From contig NZ_CP125619.1 of the NCBI RefSeq assembly GCF_030053115.1, forward strand, positions 4,971,501 through 5,035,500: 64,000 nt of DNA, read 5' to 3'. Shown here piece by piece: positions 44,708 to 53,366 of the stretch (positions are counted from its first letter, which is position 1; each line of letters starts with the position of its first letter). Both the position numbers and the translations under genes were made by a program. The stretch comes from Pseudomonas svalbardensis. Lineage in GTDB: Bacteria > Pseudomonadota > Gammaproteobacteria > Pseudomonadales > Pseudomonadaceae. Under the pieces are notes generated by a model. The model worked only from the letters and a program-made list of their open reading frames with translations, was not told the DNA's origin and made no database searches.

Positions 44708-45763
44708 TCAGGCGCCGAGTACGCGGCACGCCTCAGCCGGAAGGGTCACCGACACCGGATTGCCAATGCTCAACCCAAACCCCTGACACGGCGTACTCAA
44801 CGCTGTAAACGACACCCCGGAACACTCCACAGTCGTCTCAATCGTCGCGCCAATATCACGCACAAACGTCACCTTACCGAGCAACCGATTCCCCGCCGTC
44901 GCCTGTGGATGCGACAGTTGCAGGTCCTCAGGGCGAATCAGCATCTTCACTTTCTCACCCACCACGATGCTGCTGCAGATCGGCACTTCCAGCGCATCGC
45001 CACCCGGCAGCCCGATCTTGCCGTTGCCCAGTGCCGTGGCCGGGAAGATGTTGCCCGAGCCGATAAAGTCCGCGACAAATTCATTGGCCGGGTGACGATA
45101 AATCTCAATCGGCGTGCCCACCTGCTGCACGCGATGCTCACCCAATACCACGACGATATCCGCCATGGTCATGGCTTCACGCTGGTCGTGGGTCACCATG
45201 ATGGTGGTGATGTTCAAGCGTTGTTGCAGCTGACGGATTTCCACTTGCATCGACTCGCGCAGCTTGGCGTCCAGCGCCGACAGCGGTTCGTCGAGCAGCA
45301 GAATTTTCGGGTGATTGGCAATCGCCCGGGCAATCGCCACGCGCTGACGTTGGCCACCAGAGAGTTTCGACACCGGACGGTCGATCATTTCCTGCAACTG
45401 AATCAGTTGCAACAACTCCACCACCCGCGCCTGCTGATCAGCCTTGCTGACCCCACGCAGTTTCAGCGGATAGGCGATGTTCTCCCCCACCGTCATGTGC
45501 GGAAACAGCGCCAGCGACTGAAACACCATGCCGAAGTTACGCAAATGCGCAGGCGTATGGCCGATGTCTTCACCGTCCAGGCGAATCTCTCCGCCGCTCA
45601 GGGTTTCAAGCCCAGCGATCATTCGCAGCAACGTGGTTTTGCCGCAGCCCGAAGGGCCAAGAAAACACACCAGTTTGCCCTCAGGCAAATGCAGGTTTAC
45701 ATCTTTTACCGCGCAGGCCGAGCCGTAATGTTTCTCGACGTTTTCCAGAATCAGACCAGTCAT
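44708..45763 (-). CDS. ABC transporter ATPase, spermidine/putrescine type
   Basis: A 351-residue ATPase of the PotA/PotG group. Walker A is G-P-S-G-C-G-K-T-T, the signature is L-S-G-G-Q-R-Q-R, Walker B is I-L-L-L-D-E-P-L-S-A-L-D, and the switch His is in V-T-H-D-Q-R-E-A. The last ~110 residues form the TOBE domain of this type. The start at 45763 begins the family core. It is the last gene of the importer operon, 15 bp after the second permease. It powers import of a small cationic or carboxylated nitrogen compound. The link with the 2-ketoarginine decarboxylase upstream points to guanidino or polyamine-like substrates. Confidence 0.92.
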   Translation of the reverse strand: MTGLILENVEKHYGSACAVKDVNLHLPEGKLVCFLGPSGCGKTTLLRMIAGLETLSGGEIRLDGEDIGHTPAHLRNFGMVFQSLALFPHMTVGENIAYPLKLRGVSKADQQARVVELLQLIQLQEMIDRPVSKLSGGQRQRVAIARAIANHPKILLLDEPLSALDAKLRESMQVEIRQLQQRLNITTIMVTHDQREAMTMADIVVVLGEHRVQQVGTPIEIYRHPANEFVADFIGSGNIFPATALGNGKIGLPGGDALEVPICSSIVVGEKVKMLIRPEDLQLSHPQATAGNRLLGKVTFVRDIGATIETTVECSGVSFTALSTPCQGFGLSIGNPVSVTLPAEACRVLGA

Positions 45764-45778
45764 GTTGCACCTCAAGAA

Positions 45779-46627
45779 TCAGAACGAAACGCCACCTTCA
45801 CCGACTAACTTCTCCAACGCCCAGATCAGGACGAAGTCGATCAGCACGATCAGCACGGCAAACGAGAAAACGGTTGGGTCGAGCGATGACACGGTGCGGC
45901 TGTACATCCAGATCGGCACGGTCATGACGTCGATGGTGTAGAGGAAGTAGGTCACGGTGAATTCGTTGAACGAGACGATGAACGCCAGCAGCATCCCCGC
46001 CAGAATCCCCGACTTCATCAGCGGCACCACCACATCGATAATCGCCCGGGTCGGCGAAGCACCGAGCATCTGCGCGGCCTCTTCGACTTCGCTGCCGATG
46101 GAGAGCATCGCGGCGGTGCAGTTTTTCACCACGAACGGTAGCGCCAGGATCACGTGGGCAATCACCAGTCGCGACGTAGTGATTTGAAAGGGCAGGCTGT
46201 CAAACACCAGCAGCAACGCCAGCCCCAACACCACCATCGGAAACACCAGCGGCAGCGACATCAGTTGCAGCGCCACGGCTTTACCGCGGAACTCGCAACG
46301 GGTCAGGGCATAGGCTGCCGGCACCGCGACAATCGTCGCAAACACCATGGTCAGGCACGCCACCATCAAGCTGGTGGTCATGGCTTTGCCGAGGCTCAGC
46401 ACATCGCTGGAATCCGGCGACACGAAGGTGTTCCAGGCAGCCTTGTACCATTGCAGGCTGTAGCTGCTCGGCGGGAAGTCGAGGTTCGACGCACCGCTGA
46501 ACGACATCACAATCATGGTCAGGATCGGCAACACCGCCAGCAGCAGGATGAAGCCCGACAGGATGCCGGCAAACTTGCCGGTCTCGCCGGGCAGCAGCCC
46601 ATAACGTTTCTTGATCACAGAGCTCAT
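45779..46627 (-). CDS. ABC transporter permease (PotC-like)
   Basis: A 282-residue inner-membrane permease with six predicted helices. The cytoplasmic coupling loop is E-E-A-A-Q-M-L-G-A-S-P-T-R-A-I-I-D-V-V-V-P. Its start overlaps the stop of the first permease gene (ATGA), showing translational coupling. It forms the channel with that partner. Confidence 0.92.
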   Translation of the reverse strand: MSSVIKKRYGLLPGETGKFAGILSGFILLLAVLPILTMIVMSFSGASNLDFPPSSYSLQWYKAAWNTFVSPDSSDVLSLGKAMTTSLMVACLTMVFATIVAVPAAYALTRCEFRGKAVALQLMSLPLVFPMVVLGLALLLVFDSLPFQITTSRLVIAHVILALPFVVKNCTAAMLSIGSEVEEAAQMLGASPTRAIIDVVVPLMKSGILAGMLLAFIVSFNEFTVTYFLYTIDVMTVPIWMYSRTVSSLDPTVFSFAVLIVLIDFVLIWALEKLVGEGGVSF

Positions 46628-47532
46628 TGCGAAGCCTCCAGCATGCGCCGACGACGGCCAGTGATGTATTCGGACAAGGTCATGATCGCGAGCGTGGTGA
46701 CAATCAACACCACACCGGCAGCAGACGCTGCGGGCCAGTTCATCAGCGGGGCGATCTGGTCATGGACCATCACGGCCAGCATCGGCACGCGTCGACCACC
46801 GAGCAGCAAAGGCACCACGAAGCTGCTGGCGTTGTAGGCGAATACCAACGTCGCGCCGGTGATGATCCCCGGCATGCTCATCGGCAGCACCACCTGACGG
46901 AACACCTGCAAACGGCTGGCACCCAGCGTTGCAGCGGCTTCTTCATAAGTACGGGCGACGCCGCGCATGGCGCTGGCAATCGGCAGCACGGCCAACGGGA
47001 ACGCGGTTTGCACCAGGCCCATCAGTACGCCGTTCTGGTTGTAGAGCAACATGATCGGGCGCTTGATCAGGCCCAGGCCCATCAGTGCCTGGTTGAGCAT
47101 CCCGCCAGGTCCCAGAATCACCAGCCAGCCGTAGCTTTGCAGCAGCAGGTTGACCAGCAATGGCAGCAGCACCGCGGCGAGGAAGATCCGTCGCACAAAC
47201 GGTGAGGTCAGCCGCGACATGGTGTAAGCCACCGGAATCGCCAGCACGACCGCGATCACCGCGCTGATCAGCGCCAGACGCAGGGTCAGCAGCAAGGATT
47301 TGAGGTAATACGGTTCCAGCAATTGGGCGTAACTGGCCAGGCTGAACCCGGTCCATTCCGCGCCTTTGGTGCCCACGCTCATGCGCAGTACCAGCAGGCT
47401 GGCGGCGATCAATACGCCCAGAAACAGCATCGACGGCGAGAGGAAAATCCAGGCACGCGTCGTCGGCGAAACACCCCGATTGGTGCGCACTGAAGCGGCG
47501 GCGACCGGATGAGTCAGAGGTTGGTGTTCCAT
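46624..47532 (-). CDS. ABC transporter permease (PotB-like)
   Basis: A 302-residue permease with six predicted helices and the coupling loop E-E-A-A-A-T-L-G-A-S-R-L-Q-V-F-R-Q-V-V-L-P. The start at 47532 is preferred (M-E-H-Q-P-L); the frame opens at 47586. A 194-bp gap containing a REP pair separates it from the upstream binding-protein gene, which would favour higher expression of the binding protein, as REP elements do between malE and malF. Confidence 0.92.
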   Translation of the reverse strand: MEHQPLTHPVAAASVRTNRGVSPTTRAWIFLSPSMLFLGVLIAASLLVLRMSVGTKGAEWTGFSLASYAQLLEPYYLKSLLLTLRLALISAVIAVVLAIPVAYTMSRLTSPFVRRIFLAAVLLPLLVNLLLQSYGWLVILGPGGMLNQALMGLGLIKRPIMLLYNQNGVLMGLVQTAFPLAVLPIASAMRGVARTYEEAAATLGASRLQVFRQVVLPMSMPGIITGATLVFAYNASSFVVPLLLGGRRVPMLAVMVHDQIAPLMNWPAASAAGVVLIVTTLAIMTLSEYITGRRRRMLEASQ

Positions 47533-47595
47533 AGCAAGGGTCTCGTCAATGGAAAGCAGCTGAGCGAGCACAGGCCTCGAAATCACATTGGCCCT

Positions 47596-47685
47596 TGTGG
47601 GAGCGAGCCTGCTCGCGATAGCGATTTGTCAGTCGACATCAATGCTGAATGTCAGTCCGCAATCGCGAGCAGGCTCGCTCCCACA
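47596..47685. repeat. Inverted REP pair inside the ABC operon
   Basis: REP copies at 47596-47618 and 47663-47685, opposite in orientation, between the binding-protein gene and the first permease gene. Confidence 0.95.
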
Positions 47686-47726
47686 GGGGATCTATAGAGT
47701 TTTCAGGACCTGTGTTCGTCACTCGA

Positions 47727-48830
47727 TCAGGAAGAAAAGATTTCCGTGTAACGACGAATCCATTGGTCATGCACGGAGGCCAGGAAGGCGTTGTCGTGCA
47801 TGATCGCCTTCTCGGCAATCTGCTCAGGCGTGAGGATGTACGGGCTCTTGCGCGCTTCGGCGGAGATGATCGCCTTGGCGTTGACCGGACCGTTGTAGAT
47901 GTCCTCAGCCATCTTGCCCTGCACCAGTGGGTCCAGAGAGTGGTTGATGAAGGCGTAGACCAGGTCGGTGTCGCCCGGACGATTCTTCGGCATCACCGAG
48001 AGCATCAGGTCGGTGTAGAAACCTTCCTTCATGCCGAAGGTGGCGCCCAGACCGTAAGCCGGATCGCGGATCTGTTTCGGGAAGAATGCCGGTGCGTACA
48101 AGCCACCCATGTCCAGCGAGCCGGTACGGAACAGTTCGGCGATCTGGTTCGGGTTTTCGCCCAGGGTCACTACGCGATCTTTCAGCTCGGCGAGCTTCTT
48201 GAAGCCCGGTTCGATGTTGTGTTCGTCACCACCGGCCAGTTTGGCGGCGATGATGATCAGGTCCATCGCTTCGGTCCAGTTCGGCGGCGGCAGGAAGATG
48301 TTCGGCGACAGCTCGGCGTCCCACAGGGCCGCGTAACTGTCCGGCGCTTCCTTGATGGTGCGGGTGCTGTAGACGAGGCTGTTGCACCACAGCAGGTAAC
48401 CGATGCCGTGACCGTTGGCGCCGGTGCGGTATTTCTCCGGTACATCGACCAGGTTGGGAATGCGGTTGAGGTCGGGTTTTTCCAGCAGGTTGGCCGCGGC
48501 CAGACCTTCGGCGCCGACGCCGGCCAGGGTGATGATGTCGTACTGCGGACGATCACCAGCGGCCTTGAGTTTGGCGACCATTTCCGAGGTGCTGCCAGTG
48601 CGGTCAGCGATGACCTTGCAGCCGTACTTGTCTTCGAAGGTTGCCGCGATGTTGCGCAGTGCGGCGAGACCGGTGTCATCCGACCAGGTCAGCAAACGCA
48701 GGGTCTTGCCCTGGAAGCGTGTGTCGCTGGCATTGGCCTTGACGAAGGGCAAACTCATGGCCGCCGCGGCTACGGACGCCACGCCCACGGTTTTAATGAA
48801 TTGACGTCTGTTTAAATCATGCTCGCCCAT
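47727..48830 (-). CDS. ABC transporter periplasmic binding protein (PotD/PotF-like)
   Basis: A 367-residue binding protein. The N-terminus N-R-R-Q-F-I-K followed by an Ala-rich stretch looks like a twin-arginine signal. The mature part (L-R-L-L-T-W-S-D-D-T-G, F-E-D-K-Y-G-C-K-V, D-I-I-T-L-A-G) has the spermidine/putrescine-binding fold. The start at 48830 has GGGAG seven bases upstream, preceded by an AAAAACAA motif typical of Hfq/Crc control. The ligand is not known; the catabolic genes upstream suggest an arginine-derived compound. Confidence 0.9.
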   Translation of the reverse strand: MGEHDLNRRQFIKTVGVASVAAAAMSLPFVKANASDTRFQGKTLRLLTWSDDTGLAALRNIAATFEDKYGCKVIADRTGSTSEMVAKLKAAGDRPQYDIITLAGVGAEGLAAANLLEKPDLNRIPNLVDVPEKYRTGANGHGIGYLLWCNSLVYSTRTIKEAPDSYAALWDAELSPNIFLPPPNWTEAMDLIIIAAKLAGGDEHNIEPGFKKLAELKDRVVTLGENPNQIAELFRTGSLDMGGLYAPAFFPKQIRDPAYGLGATFGMKEGFYTDLMLSVMPKNRPGDTDLVYAFINHSLDPLVQGKMAEDIYNGPVNAKAIISAEARKSPYILTPEQIAEKAIMHDNAFLASVHDQWIRRYTEIFSS

Positions 48831-48842
48831 GAAGGACTCCCT

Positions 48843-48850
48843 TTGTTTTT
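48843..48850 (-). promoter_or_regulatory. Hfq/Crc-type CA motif before the ABC binding-protein gene
   Basis: Minus-strand AAAAACAA (fits AANAANAA) directly adjoins the GGGAG ribosome binding site at 48837-48841. Confidence 0.55.
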
Positions 48851-49002
48851 GTAAGTATGAGGTTGGTCGCAACCGTTGCATCCGCGCGCCCAGATCAGCA
48901 CCAAACCCCCGGTTTCAAAGGGTTTGAGTTGAGCCGACCGCTTCATCCTGAGGTCGTGCAAAACACCTGACTATCGATAAAAACTCATTAAAGCCATGAC
49001 GC

Positions 49003-49033
49003 CAGCGCATGCCTCATCGCGAGGCATGCGCTG
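49003..49033 (-). terminator. Hairpin between the aldehyde dehydrogenase and binding-protein genes
   Basis: CAGCGCATGCCTC and its exact inverse form a 13-bp stem with a 5-base loop, 15 bp after the aldehyde dehydrogenase stop. No T run follows at once, so it could be an attenuating or mRNA-stabilising hairpin rather than a full terminator. Confidence 0.6.
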
Positions 49034-49048
49034 ACCCTTTTCGAGCCG

Positions 49049-50509
49049 TCAGACCGCTCGAATCACGTGTTTTATTTCCTGGAAAGCCTGCAAGCCCCAC
49101 GGCCCCAATTCGCGGCCGATGCTGCTCTGTTTGTAGCCACCCCAAGCGGCCTGCGGGAAGATCACTTGCGGCGCGTTGATCCACACAAGCCCCGCCTGCA
49201 AGGCGTTGGCGACCCGATCTGCAACTTCAGCGTCGCGAGTGACGACGCTGGCCACCAGACCGAACTGGGTGTCGTTGGCCAGGGCAATCGCCTCGGCTTC
49301 GCAGGCAAAACTGCGCACGCAGATCACTGGTCCGAAGATCTCTTCACACCACAGCGCACTGTCGAGGGGCACTTCAGTGAAAATCGTCGGCTGCAAAAAA
49401 TAGCCGCGCGACAGGTCTGCTGGACGATTGCCGCCGCAAACCAGCTTGGCGCCAGCACTCAAACCACGATCGATGTGACCGAGCACGCGCTGGTACTGCG
49501 CCTGATTGACCAGTGCGCCCATTTCCACGTTCGGGTCGAACGGGTCGGCTACACGAATGGCTTCGGCGCGGGCCTTCAAACGGATGAGGAATTCATCGGC
49601 CAGTTCATCAGCGACCAGCACACGGCTGGTGGCGGAACACATCTGCCCGGCATTGAAGAAACCACCGCCACAGGCCACTTCCACGGCCAGTTCAATGTCG
49701 GCGTCTTTGAGCACCAACAGCGAGGATTTACCGCCCAGTTCCAGGCTCACGCCCTTCACGGTTTCTGCGGCACGTTGCATGACTTGAACACCGACGGCGT
49801 TGCTGCCGGTGAATGAAATTTTGGCGATGCGCGGATCAGCGGACAACGGCGCGCCGACGGCCAGGCCAGTGCCGCAGACCAGGTTGAACACGCCCTTGGG
49901 CAGGCCGGCCTCGGCGATGATCGCTGCCAGTTCCAGTTCCGGCAGCGGTGTCACTTCGGAAGGCTTGAGCACCACGCAGCAACCCGCGGCCAAAGCCGGG
50001 GCGAGTTTCCAGGCGGTGGTGACCATCGGGAAGTTCCACGGCACGATCAGGCCAACCACACCACACGGCTCGCGGCGCACACGAGCGCTGAAGTCGTCGG
50101 TTGGCAGCTCCACCTTGCTGTCTTGCTTGGCATCGAGCCCTTCGGCCAGACCTGCGTAGTACTCGAAGGTGGCGATCACGTCATCGACATCGATGGCGGC
50201 TTCAAACAGCGGTTTGCCGTTGTTGCTCGACTGCAAATGCATCAACTGTTCGCGGCCGGCCTGCACGCCCGCAGCGATTCTGCGCAGGATCGCGCCGCGC
50301 TCGGCGCCGGTGGTTTTCGACCAATCCTTGAAGGCGTCGGTCGCCGCAGTGACGGCTTGATCGACAGCACGTTCATCGCCGCCATTCACGGTGGTCAACA
50401 GGGCTTCGGTCGCCGGGTTGATCACGCGTAAATGTTCGGTGCCGGCCGACCATTGGCCATCAATGAACAGGCCGTCCAGTGTCGTTGGGAAAGTCATGCG
50501 GAAAGTCAT
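49049..50509 (-). CDS. Aldehyde dehydrogenase, probably for 4-guanidinobutyraldehyde
   Basis: A 486-residue NAD(P)-dependent aldehyde dehydrogenase. The general base is in L-E-L-G-G-K-S and the catalytic Cys in F-F-N-A-G-Q-M-C-S-A-T-S-R, a pattern shared with betaine- and aminobutyraldehyde dehydrogenases. The start at 50509 overlaps the stop of the decarboxylase gene (ATGA). That coupling implies it oxidises the decarboxylase product: if the decarboxylase acts on 2-ketoarginine, the aldehyde is 4-guanidinobutyraldehyde and the product is 4-guanidinobutyrate. Annotation pipelines may call it betaine-aldehyde dehydrogenase. Confidence 0.9.
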   Translation of the reverse strand: MTFRMTFPTTLDGLFIDGQWSAGTEHLRVINPATEALLTTVNGGDERAVDQAVTAATDAFKDWSKTTGAERGAILRRIAAGVQAGREQLMHLQSSNNGKPLFEAAIDVDDVIATFEYYAGLAEGLDAKQDSKVELPTDDFSARVRREPCGVVGLIVPWNFPMVTTAWKLAPALAAGCCVVLKPSEVTPLPELELAAIIAEAGLPKGVFNLVCGTGLAVGAPLSADPRIAKISFTGSNAVGVQVMQRAAETVKGVSLELGGKSSLLVLKDADIELAVEVACGGGFFNAGQMCSATSRVLVADELADEFLIRLKARAEAIRVADPFDPNVEMGALVNQAQYQRVLGHIDRGLSAGAKLVCGGNRPADLSRGYFLQPTIFTEVPLDSALWCEEIFGPVICVRSFACEAEAIALANDTQFGLVASVVTRDAEVADRVANALQAGLVWINAPQVIFPQAAWGGYKQSSIGRELGPWGLQAFQEIKHVIRAV

Positions 50510-52143
50510 TTCGACACCGCCTTCATCCACTGCGTCTGATCGATTTCAATCAGGGTCGGGCCCTGGCGATCGGCGGCGGCGCGCAGTGCGTTGCGCAGTT
50601 GCTCGACACCGTTGATGGCTTCGGCTGCACAGCCCAGCGCCTTGGCGACACCGATGAAGTCCGGGGTGTAGATGTCCACGCCAACCGGCTCGATGGCGCG
50701 GTTGACCATGTATTTCTTGATCTCTTCGTAGCCCTGGTTATTCCACAGCAGGACGATCACCGGCGTGCGCGCTTCAACGGCGCTGGCCAGTTCCGGCAGG
50801 GTAAATTGCAGGCCGCCGTCGCCGATCAGGCACACCACTGGCGGCCGGGCACCATTTTCAACGGTGCCGCCGAGCCAGGCGCCGATCGCTGCCGGCAAGG
50901 CATAACCGAGGGTGCCGTAACCGGTGGACGAGTTGAACCAGCGACGCGGGCGTTCCGGGTTGAACGTCAGGTTGCCGGTGTACACCGGTTGGGTCGAATC
51001 GCCGACGAAGACTGCGTTTGGCAGTTCGTGCAAGACGGTTTCCAGGAAACGGGTCTGGGCCAAGGTCGGAGCGTCCCAGGTGGCGGCCAGTTCGTCGCGC
51101 AAGCGTGCGGCACGCACTTGGCCCCAATCATTATGGCGCTCGGCGAGCGACTTGTACGACAGCGCACTCAGCAAGGCCTGGGCGGCGTTGCGCGAGTCGG
51201 CCACCAACGCGACCTTCGGCGGGTAGTTGCGCACGGTCTGGTCGGGGTCGATGTCCACACGTAGCAGCACGCCAGGTATCTCGAAGCCGCCAGCGAAGGT
51301 GACGTCGTAATCGGTCTCGGCCAGTTCGGTGCCGATCGCCAACACCACGTCAGCTTCAGCCACCAAAGCACGAGTCGCGACCAGGCTTTGGGTCGAGCCG
51401 ATCAACAAAGGATGGTTGGATTCGAGCATGCCTTTGGCATTGATGGTCAGGGCCACCGGGGCGTCCAGCAGTTCGGCCAGTTCAGTCAACTCGGCCGCGG
51501 CATCAATGGCGCCGCCACCGGCGAGAATCAGTGGGCGCTTGGCACCGGCCAGCAGCGCGGTCATGCGGCTGATTGCGCTCGGCGAGGCACCGGCGCGGTC
51601 GATGTTCACGGGTACGCTGGCGAGCAGGTCATCGGCCTCTTCGACCAATACGTCCAACGGAATTTCGATGTGAACCGGACGCGGACGGCCGGCCTGGAAC
51701 AGCGCAAAGGCACGCGCCAGGACGCCCGGCAATTCAGCCGCCGACATCAAGGTGTGGGAGAACGCCGCAACGCCACCGACCAATGCGCTCTGGTTCGGCA
51801 GCTCGTGGAGCTTGCCGCGACCGCCGCCCAACTGGCTGCGCGATTGCACGCTGGAGATCACCAGCATCGGGATCGAGTCGGCGTAGGCCTGGCCCATGGC
51901 GGTGGTGATGTTGGTCATGCCAGGGCCGGTGATGATGAAGCACACACCCGGCTTGCCGCTGGTGCGAGCGTAACCGTCAGCCATGAAACCGGCGCCCTGT
52001 TCGTGACGCGGGGTGACGTGGTTGATGCTCGAACGGGCCAGCCCGCGGTACAGCTCCACGGTGTGAACCCCGGGAATGCCGAACACCTGCTCGACCCCGT
52101 AATCTTCGAGTAACTTGACCAATACTTCGCCGCACGTCGCCAT
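50506..52143 (-). CDS. aruI: Thiamine-diphosphate 2-ketoarginine decarboxylase (AruI-like)
   Basis: A 545-residue ThDP enzyme. The cofactor Glu is in R-H-E-Q-G-A-G-F-M-A-D-G-Y-A-R near residue 50, and the Mg-ThDP motif runs G-D-G-G-L-Q-F-T ... W-N-N-Q-G-Y-E-E-I near residue 450. The closest family I recognise is 5-guanidino-2-oxopentanoate decarboxylase (AruI) of the arginine transaminase pathway. The start at 52143 has AAAAAGGG upstream, overlapping an AACAAAAA motif. No aruH transaminase gene is nearby, so 2-ketoarginine would come from another locus or from outside through the ABC importer. A LysR gene is divergent. Confidence 0.87.
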   Translation of the reverse strand: MATCGEVLVKLLEDYGVEQVFGIPGVHTVELYRGLARSSINHVTPRHEQGAGFMADGYARTSGKPGVCFIITGPGMTNITTAMGQAYADSIPMLVISSVQSRSQLGGGRGKLHELPNQSALVGGVAAFSHTLMSAAELPGVLARAFALFQAGRPRPVHIEIPLDVLVEEADDLLASVPVNIDRAGASPSAISRMTALLAGAKRPLILAGGGAIDAAAELTELAELLDAPVALTINAKGMLESNHPLLIGSTQSLVATRALVAEADVVLAIGTELAETDYDVTFAGGFEIPGVLLRVDIDPDQTVRNYPPKVALVADSRNAAQALLSALSYKSLAERHNDWGQVRAARLRDELAATWDAPTLAQTRFLETVLHELPNAVFVGDSTQPVYTGNLTFNPERPRRWFNSSTGYGTLGYALPAAIGAWLGGTVENGARPPVVCLIGDGGLQFTLPELASAVEARTPVIVLLWNNQGYEEIKKYMVNRAIEPVGVDIYTPDFIGVAKALGCAAEAINGVEQLRNALRAAADRQGPTLIEIDQTQWMKAVSK

Positions 52144-52153
52144 GTCTTTGCCC

Positions 52154-52161
52154 TTTTTGTT
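52154..52161 (-). promoter_or_regulatory. Hfq/Crc-type CA motif before aruI
   Basis: Minus-strand AACAAAAA fits AANAANAA and abuts the GGG of the ribosome binding site. Confidence 0.5.
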
Positions 52162-52174
52162 CGTTTGAGACGCC

Positions 52175-52210
52175 GGACCTGCGCAGTGTTTATGATGCGT
52201 TGGCAGGTCC
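52175..52210. promoter_or_regulatory. Inverted repeat in the aruI-LysR gap
   Basis: GGACCTGC (52175-52182) and GCAGGTCC (52203-52210) form 8-bp arms 20 bp apart, within the 159-bp divergent promoter region. It could be an operator or an mRNA hairpin. Confidence 0.4.
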
Positions 52211-52302
52211 AGGGATGGCCTCATTGGAACGGGCGACACGTAGCCGCAACAATGGATAAAAAGTCATACTAGCCATGTCCTCACGTCATACCTTGGATCC
52301 CA

Positions 52303-53184
52303 ATGAAACGATTGCCTCCCCTGCCGGCGCTGCACACTTTTCTGATTACCGCGCAGTGCTGCAACTTCACCCGTGCTGCCGAACAGCTGTACATCACCCA
52401 AGGTGCGGTGAGTCGGCAGATTGCCGGGCTGGAAGAACATCTGGGTTATGAACTGTTCATTCGCCAGGCCCGAGGCCTTGGTTTGACGGCCGAAGGACGG
52501 GAATGGCTGCCACGGGTCCAGCAGATTTTCGGCTTGATCGACGAAGCCGTGGAACAGATCGGCGAGAAGCGCGAAACCCTGCAACTCAAGGCCCCGACGT
52601 GTGTCATGCGCTGGCTGTTGCCACGGCTGTTGCACTGGCAACGGGAGCGCCCGGATGTGCCGGTGGAATTGACCACCACGGTCAAGCACGGTGTGGATTT
52701 TCATCGCGAGCAGTTCGATGCAGCGGTGATGTACGGCGCACCGCCGGACAGTTCATTGGTGTCTCAACATCTGTTTGATGAACAACTGACGCCGGTCTGT
52801 TCCAAGCCGTTGCTCGAAGGTCCGGTGCCGCTGCTGACGCCGGAGGATCTGGAGCAGCACATGTTGCTGCACCCGACCCGGGATGAACGGGACTGGAAGG
52901 CCTGGCTGGCCACCGCGGATATTCGCTTGAGCAATGTTGGCAAGGGTCAGCATTTCGAAACGCTGGACCTGGCGATGTCGATGGCGTCCCAAGGGACAGG
53001 CGTGGCGATCGGGGATTGGTCGTTGATTGGCGATGATTTGAGTGCCGGGCGGCTGGTCATGCCGTTTGAATTGAAGGTGAAGACGGGGTTGGCGTATTAC
53101 CTGGTTTTCCCGGAAAAACCCGGCCCTTCGCCGAAGTTGCGTGAGTTGATGGGGTGGTTGGTGGAGCAGGCTCAGGCGCGCTAA
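52303..53184 (+). CDS. LysR-family regulator (GcvA-like)
   Basis: A 293-residue LysR protein. The N-terminal winged helix is R-A-A-E-Q-L-Y-I-T-Q-G-A-V-S-R-Q-I near residues 27-43, and the C-terminal two-lobed effector domain has GcvA-type spacing (V-A-I-G-D-W-S-L-I near residue 230). It is divergent from aruI across 159 bp, the typical layout of a LysR regulator and its target operon, here decarboxylase, dehydrogenase and ABC importer. Confidence 0.92.
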   Translation: MKRLPPLPALHTFLITAQCCNFTRAAEQLYITQGAVSRQIAGLEEHLGYELFIRQARGLGLTAEGREWLPRVQQIFGLIDEAVEQIGEKRETLQLKAPTCVMRWLLPRLLHWQRERPDVPVELTTTVKHGVDFHREQFDAAVMYGAPPDSSLVSQHLFDEQLTPVCSKPLLEGPVPLLTPEDLEQHMLLHPTRDERDWKAWLATADIRLSNVGKGQHFETLDLAMSMASQGTGVAIGDWSLIGDDLSAGRLVMPFELKVKTGLAYYLVFPEKPGPSPKLRELMGWLVEQAQAR

Positions 53185-53213
53185 CTGATCGTACCCTTGC
53201 GCTGAATTGCACC

Positions 53214-53347
53214 CTGTAGCAGCTGGCGCAGCCTGCGTTCGGCTGCGCAGCAGTCGTAAAACCATCCACCGCGGTGTGTCAGAAAAACTGTGGATATCGG
53301 TTTACGACTGCTGCGCAGCCGAACGCAGGCTGCGCGAGCTGCTACAG
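53214..53347. repeat. Long inverted repeat, 47-bp arms
   Basis: Arms at 53214-53260 and 53301-53347, starting CTGTAGCAGCT, match at 46 of 47 positions and face each other across 40 bp. The sequence differs from the common REP here, so it is a second repeat family. It lies between the convergent LysR and oxidoreductase genes and could terminate both. Confidence 0.9.
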
Positions 53348-53366
53348 GTTTGTGGTGTTACGAGGA

